Shown in pieces: positions 14,445 through 17,113 of a DNA stretch of 17,113 nt (the stretch's first letter is position 1; every line of letters starts with the position of its first letter). The stretch comes from an uncultured Candidatus Melainabacteria bacterium (GTDB lineage Bacteria; Cyanobacteriota; Vampirovibrionia; Gastranaerophilales; Gastranaerophilaceae). Under the pieces are notes generated by a model. It saw nothing but the letters and a program-made list of their open reading frames with translations. It had not been told where the DNA came from and did not search any database. The stretch spans positions 1 to 17,113 of the forward strand of contig CAKURN010000007.1 of assembly GCA_934675695.1 (NCBI GenBank), in the 5' to 3' direction. The translations under genes and the position numbers were made by a program.

Positions 14445-14475
14445 ATACTATGGCTATTGTTGTTTTGAGGTAAAT

Positions 14476-15246
14476 ATGAAAAAAGCTTTTACTTTAGCTG
14501 AAGTTATGATTACTTTAACTGTGATTGGAATAATTACAGCTGTTATTATTCCTGTTGCAATAAGCACTAAACCCGATGAAAATGTATTGAAGTTTAAAAA
14601 AGCAAACGAAACACTATACAATGTCATTTCTACTATGATGAATTCGGATAAATACTATCTAAATAATGATTTAGGAATGAGACCTAATGGAAATCTGCTC
14701 AAAAATGGAGTAAAAGATGACATTACCTATTTTTGTAAGACATTTGCAGATATAGTTTCAGCCAAAGAAGTCAATTGCTCCACTTATACAGATTATCGTT
14801 ATTCGCATTATTGTGGCGATTGGTCAGATGAAGCCAAAGAAGTGAATAGTTTAGATAGATTTTGTTTAGAAACTCAAAACAATGTTGGTGCAGAAATAGT
14901 AACAACAGATGGAATTACGTATTTTCAGACTTCTCCGGGGACACATTTTGGCTATATAGGAATTAGAGATACTCCTTCTACAACTGATGAAGAATTTGAA
15001 AATTGTCCTATAACCAAATGTTGGCTAAAAAATTCCAGATTATTTAATGAAACAAATGGATTTAAAGCGATAGATGCAGTTTATGACCATTTTGGAAACA
15101 TTAGGACATATCGTCCTTTCTGCATTGATATAGATGGATTAAACAAAGGCGAAGACCCGTTTGGCTATGCGATTAGGGTAGATGGTAAAATAGAAGCAGG
15201 AAAACGTGCAACTGAGTGGCTTGCTAAATCAATCCAAAATGAATAA
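14476..15246 (+). CDS. Type IV prepilin-like protein
   Basis: A 256-residue protein with a very short leader MKKA, followed by FTLAEVMITLTVIGIITAVI, the class III methylation/cleavage motif. Prepilin peptidase would cut before Phe5, leaving Glu9 as the conserved mature Glu5. One N-terminal hydrophobic helix is followed by an extracytoplasmic domain with seven cysteines (for example YFC, VNCST, HYCGD, RFCLE, NCPITKCW, PFCID), suggesting disulfides. Its length exceeds the major pilin norm, so it may be a minor pilin or pseudopilin. A GAGGT ribosome binding site lies just before the ATG. It is a single gene ending in a strong terminator and divergent from an XRE regulator. Confidence 0.88.
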   Translation: MKKAFTLAEVMITLTVIGIITAVIIPVAISTKPDENVLKFKKANETLYNVISTMMNSDKYYLNNDLGMRPNGNLLKNGVKDDITYFCKTFADIVSAKEVNCSTYTDYRYSHYCGDWSDEAKEVNSLDRFCLETQNNVGAEIVTTDGITYFQTSPGTHFGYIGIRDTPSTTDEEFENCPITKCWLKNSRLFNETNGFKAIDAVYDHFGNIRTYRPFCIDIDGLNKGEDPFGYAIRVDGKIEAGKRATEWLAKSIQNE

Positions 15247-15293
15247 CAATTTTGCCAAAAGACTAAAAAATCCTTTGGCAAAATTGGTTTTTT
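15247..15293 (+). terminator. Intrinsic terminator after the prepilin gene
   Basis: A perfect 13-bp stem (15247-15259 with 15274-15286) with a 14-nt loop is followed by G and six T's. It starts at the prepilin stop codon and lies in the convergent gap with ferritin, so it may also act weakly for that gene. Confidence 0.88.
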
Positions 15294-15304
15294 ATTAAAT
15301 TAAT

Positions 15305-15814
15305 TTATTTTATTACAGGTGCAACAAACTGTCTTGTCATCAATTCTTTATCCAACACCAACAACGCTGCAGGAGTATCTTGTATCATTTCTAATTGATG
15401 CAAAATATCAGAAAAACTTTCTTCTTCTTCAACTTGTTCGTTTATGTACCAATTCAAGAAAATAGAAGTCGCTCTATCATTATCGTCTTGTGCGATTTTT
15501 GCCAATTCGTTAATTTTTGATGTAACTAATTGTTCATGAACTAAACCTGTCTTAAATACATCTAATGGGCAACTCCACTCTGTTTGAGGTTTGTCTATTG
15601 TTTCCAGTTTAACTTTTCCGCCACGTCTTAAAACGTAATCTATCATGCCCATAGCGTGAGCTCTTTCTTCTTGAACTTGGACTAATAGCCAATTTGCAAA
15701 ACCATTCAAATTTGCATTTTTAAAATACGCATACATAGATAAATACAAATATTCTGAATACAATTCAGCATTTATTTGCGTGTTGAGTGCTTTTTCTACA
15801 TTTTCGTTTAGCAT
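15305..15814 (-). CDS. ftnA: Non-heme ferritin
   Basis: Stores iron by oxidising Fe2+ and depositing a ferric core inside a 24-mer shell in the cytosol. The protein has 169 residues, normal length. Ferroxidase ligands are visible: Glu17 in NAELYSEYLYLSMYAYF, Glu and His in QEERAHAMGMIDYVLRRGG (about 48-66), Glu94 (VHEQL), and Gln/Glu in INEQVEEEESF (about 124-134). There is no haem-binding bacterioferritin methionine pattern. A strong AAGGAG ribosome binding site precedes the ATG. Upstream on the minus strand, TTGACC and TAGAAT are only 14 bp apart, a poor promoter. The gene stands alone. Confidence 0.94.
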   Translation of the reverse strand: MLNENVEKALNTQINAELYSEYLYLSMYAYFKNANLNGFANWLLVQVQEERAHAMGMIDYVLRRGGKVKLETIDKPQTEWSCPLDVFKTGLVHEQLVTSKINELAKIAQDDNDRATSIFLNWYINEQVEEEESFSDILHQLEMIQDTPAALLVLDKELMTRQFVAPVIK

Positions 15815-15914
15815 ATTGTCTCCTTTTTTTTATGAAATTCTATCACAAAAACAAAAGGTCAATTATTGCTCTTGTGTCTACAAAAGTTAAATTATCTTTT
15901 AAATGTGGCATTTA

Positions 15915-15920
15915 TATAAT
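15915..15920 (+). promoter_or_regulatory. Candidate -10 box for the 15964 gene
   Basis: A perfect TATAAT in a TATATAAT context lies 43 bp before the ATG. The region 17 bp upstream (TTATCT) is a poor -35, so the call rests on the -10 alone. Confidence 0.35.
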
Positions 15921-15963
15921 AGCCAGGACGATTTTATTTTTTTAAAAATTAAGGATAATATTT

Positions 15964-16335
15964 ATGGATAGCATTGAAAACAATGCCAATTTTGAGCATA
16001 CGCAAAATCAAAGTTTGTTAAACATTAAGCCAACTTCAAAAAGTGAAAAAATTCACAAAAAAGAAACTTCTTTAAACAAAAATGAAGAAGAAATTTTTGA
16101 CGAAGTTGAAAAATCTGACGATAAAAATGAAACCATAATAAACAAAACAACTTCTATGAAAGCTATGCTAAATGCAAAATTAATCCAAGAAATCGCCCAA
16201 AAAAGAAAAGAAACTATAGAAAAAGAAAAAATAGAAAAAGAAGTAGAAGAAAACGAAGAAATTAAAGAAGAAATCCAAAATAATAAGACTTCTTTTAACT
16301 ACAAAAAAGCAATAAGAGCCTACAATTCAAGTTAA
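15964..16335 (+). CDS. Small charged hypothetical protein upstream of fliI
   Basis: Not recognised. The 123 residues are dominated by Glu, Lys and Asn. Residues 1-60 look disordered. Residues about 65-107 (from MKAMLNAKLIQEIAQKRKET) should form a long charged helix or coiled coil. The C-terminus is NYKKAIRAYNSS. There is no signal peptide or membrane segment. AAGGAT lies about 9 nt before the ATG. It is 43 bp upstream of fliI, but a strong promoter in that gap makes co-transcription unnecessary. It could be a flagellar accessory protein such as a chaperone or FlgM-like disordered regulator, but no motif supports either. Confidence 0.75.
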   Translation: MDSIENNANFEHTQNQSLLNIKPTSKSEKIHKKETSLNKNEEEIFDEVEKSDDKNETIINKTTSMKAMLNAKLIQEIAQKRKETIEKEKIEKEVEENEEIKEEIQNNKTSFNYKKAIRAYNSS

Positions 16336-16343
16336 TAGTCATA

Positions 16344-16372
16344 ATGACACAAAGCATTTAATCTGCTATAAT
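16344..16372 (+). promoter_or_regulatory. Strong sigma-70-type promoter for fliI (leaderless)
   Basis: The -35 ATGACA (16344-16349) is followed by a 17-bp spacer and a perfect extended -10 (TGC-TATAAT, TATAAT at 16367-16372). The expected transcription start, about 7 bases after the -10, coincides with the GTG start codon at 16379. Confidence 0.72.
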
Positions 16373-16378
16373 TTATTT

Positions 16379-17113
16379 GTGAACGAAGAAATTGAATATA
16401 AACTACAAAAACTAAAAGAAAAAACCTACTCAACGCTGGATAATATTGATTTGTACAAATATAAAGGTGTTGTTTCAAAACTTTTGGGTTTAACGGTAGA
16501 AGTTAAACTCCCCGGGTTGAAGATAGGCGATTTGTGCTATATTCAGACTTATACAGGCGAAAAAAAAGCCGCAGAAGTCCAAGCATTTAAAGGAGATGTT
16601 GCTCAGCTTCTTTTGCTTTATGATGGAGAAGGCATAGGACAAGGTTCTTTAGTAGAAACAACAGGTTCTCCTATATTATTGCCTGTAGGAGATTTTTTGT
16701 TGGGTAGATTGATAAATCCCCTGGGTGAACCAATGGATGGCAAGAGTCTTAATGTCGAAGGTGCAAAATATATGAACATCAACGGCACAATCCCTGATCC
16801 ATTTTCACGCCCTATTATCACAGAACAGATGTCAACGGGCGTAAGAGTAATTGATGGGCTTTTGACTATGGGAACAGGGCAAAGAATGGGGCTTTTTGCA
16901 GGTTCCGGGGTCGGAAAATCAACGCTTTTGGGCATGATAGCAAGAAACTCTGACGCTGATGTCAATGTTGTGGCATTGATTGGAGAACGTGGACGTGAAG
17001 TTAAAGTGTTTATTGTAGATTCTCTAAAAGAAGAAGGTATGAAAAAATCTGTCGTTGTTTGTGCGACAGGAGATTTACCTCCGCTAATCAGAAGGAAATG
17101 TTTGCTGGCTGCA
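16379..17113 (+). CDS. fliI: Flagellar type III export ATPase FliI (5' part)
   Basis: Hexameric cytosolic ATPase related to F1-beta that assists unfolding and export of flagellar subunits, regulated by FliH. About 245 N-terminal residues are in the window and the frame runs off the end. Motifs: GRLINPLGEPMDG, DPFSRPIITEQMSTGVRVID, the Walker A GSGVGKST (175-182), then ALIGERGREVKVFIVDSL and VVVCATGDLPPLIRRK. The pattern fits FliI/SctN rather than F1-beta. The start is taken as GTG 16379; no Shine-Dalgarno precedes it, but the promoter position predicts a leaderless mRNA beginning there. The next in-frame ATG is far inside the conserved region. Confidence 0.93.
   Translation, partial: MNEEIEYKLQKLKEKTYSTLDNIDLYKYKGVVSKLLGLTVEVKLPGLKIGDLCYIQTYTGEKKAAEVQAFKGDVAQLLLLYDGEGIGQGSLVETTGSPILLPVGDFLLGRLINPLGEPMDGKSLNVEGAKYMNINGTIPDPFSRPIITEQMSTGVRVIDGLLTMGTGQRMGLFAGSGVGKSTLLGMIARNSDADVNVVALIGERGREVKVFIVDSLKEEGMKKSVVVCATGDLPPLIRRKCLLAA

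Overview
The window is AT-rich bacterial chromosome dominated by flagellar genes. Two housekeeping blocks (enolase; minCDE with rplI) and a few accessory genes are inserted between them. The minC-minD-minE order, the prepilin with a four-residue leader (MKKA|FTLAE), low GC and flagellar basal-body genes together suggest a flagellated, non-photosynthetic relative of cyanobacteria (Vampirovibrionia/Melainabacteria, for example gut Gastranaerophilales). That placement is inference from gene content and protein style; no marker-gene comparison was possible.

Layout. (1) 1-1267, plus strand: 3' end of a FlgF/FlgG-type rod protein, then flgB and flgC. (2) 1321-2592, plus: enolase, possibly on a leaderless mRNA, ending at a bidirectional terminator (2598-2630) shared with the convergent rplI. 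(3) 5662-2651, minus: minC, minD, minE, rplI. MinC has a very long linker and MinE a long charged C-terminal tail. (4) 5663-6387, no protein gene: an orphan plus-strand terminator, then about 310 bp of hairpins studded with GCGA. It includes two 54-bp repeats whose stem differences are compensatory. (5) 6388-7359, plus: an unrecognised membrane-anchored protein with degenerate repeats, convergent with flhA. (6) 14025-7362, minus: a flagellar operon of lytic transglycosylase, fliE, fliF, divergent fliG-like gene, fliH and flhA. (7) 14132-15246: a small XRE-type regulator divergent from a type IV prepilin-like gene, with a perfect inverted repeat between them. (8) 15305-15814, minus: ferritin. 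(9) 15964-16335, plus: a small charged unknown protein. (10) 16379-17113, plus: 5' part of fliI, behind a near-consensus promoter placed so that the GTG start is the predicted first transcribed base.

How it fits together. The flagellar genes supply the rod (FlgB, FlgC, FlgF/G-like), the MS-ring adaptor and ring (FliE, FliF), the likely switch component (divergent FliG), the export gate (FlhA), the ATPase and its regulator (FliI, FliH), and a wall-opening transglycosylase. MinCDE positions the division septum. Most coding calls are secure from motifs. The FliG call, the two unknown proteins, the sRNA idea and the promoters are less certain and are marked so.
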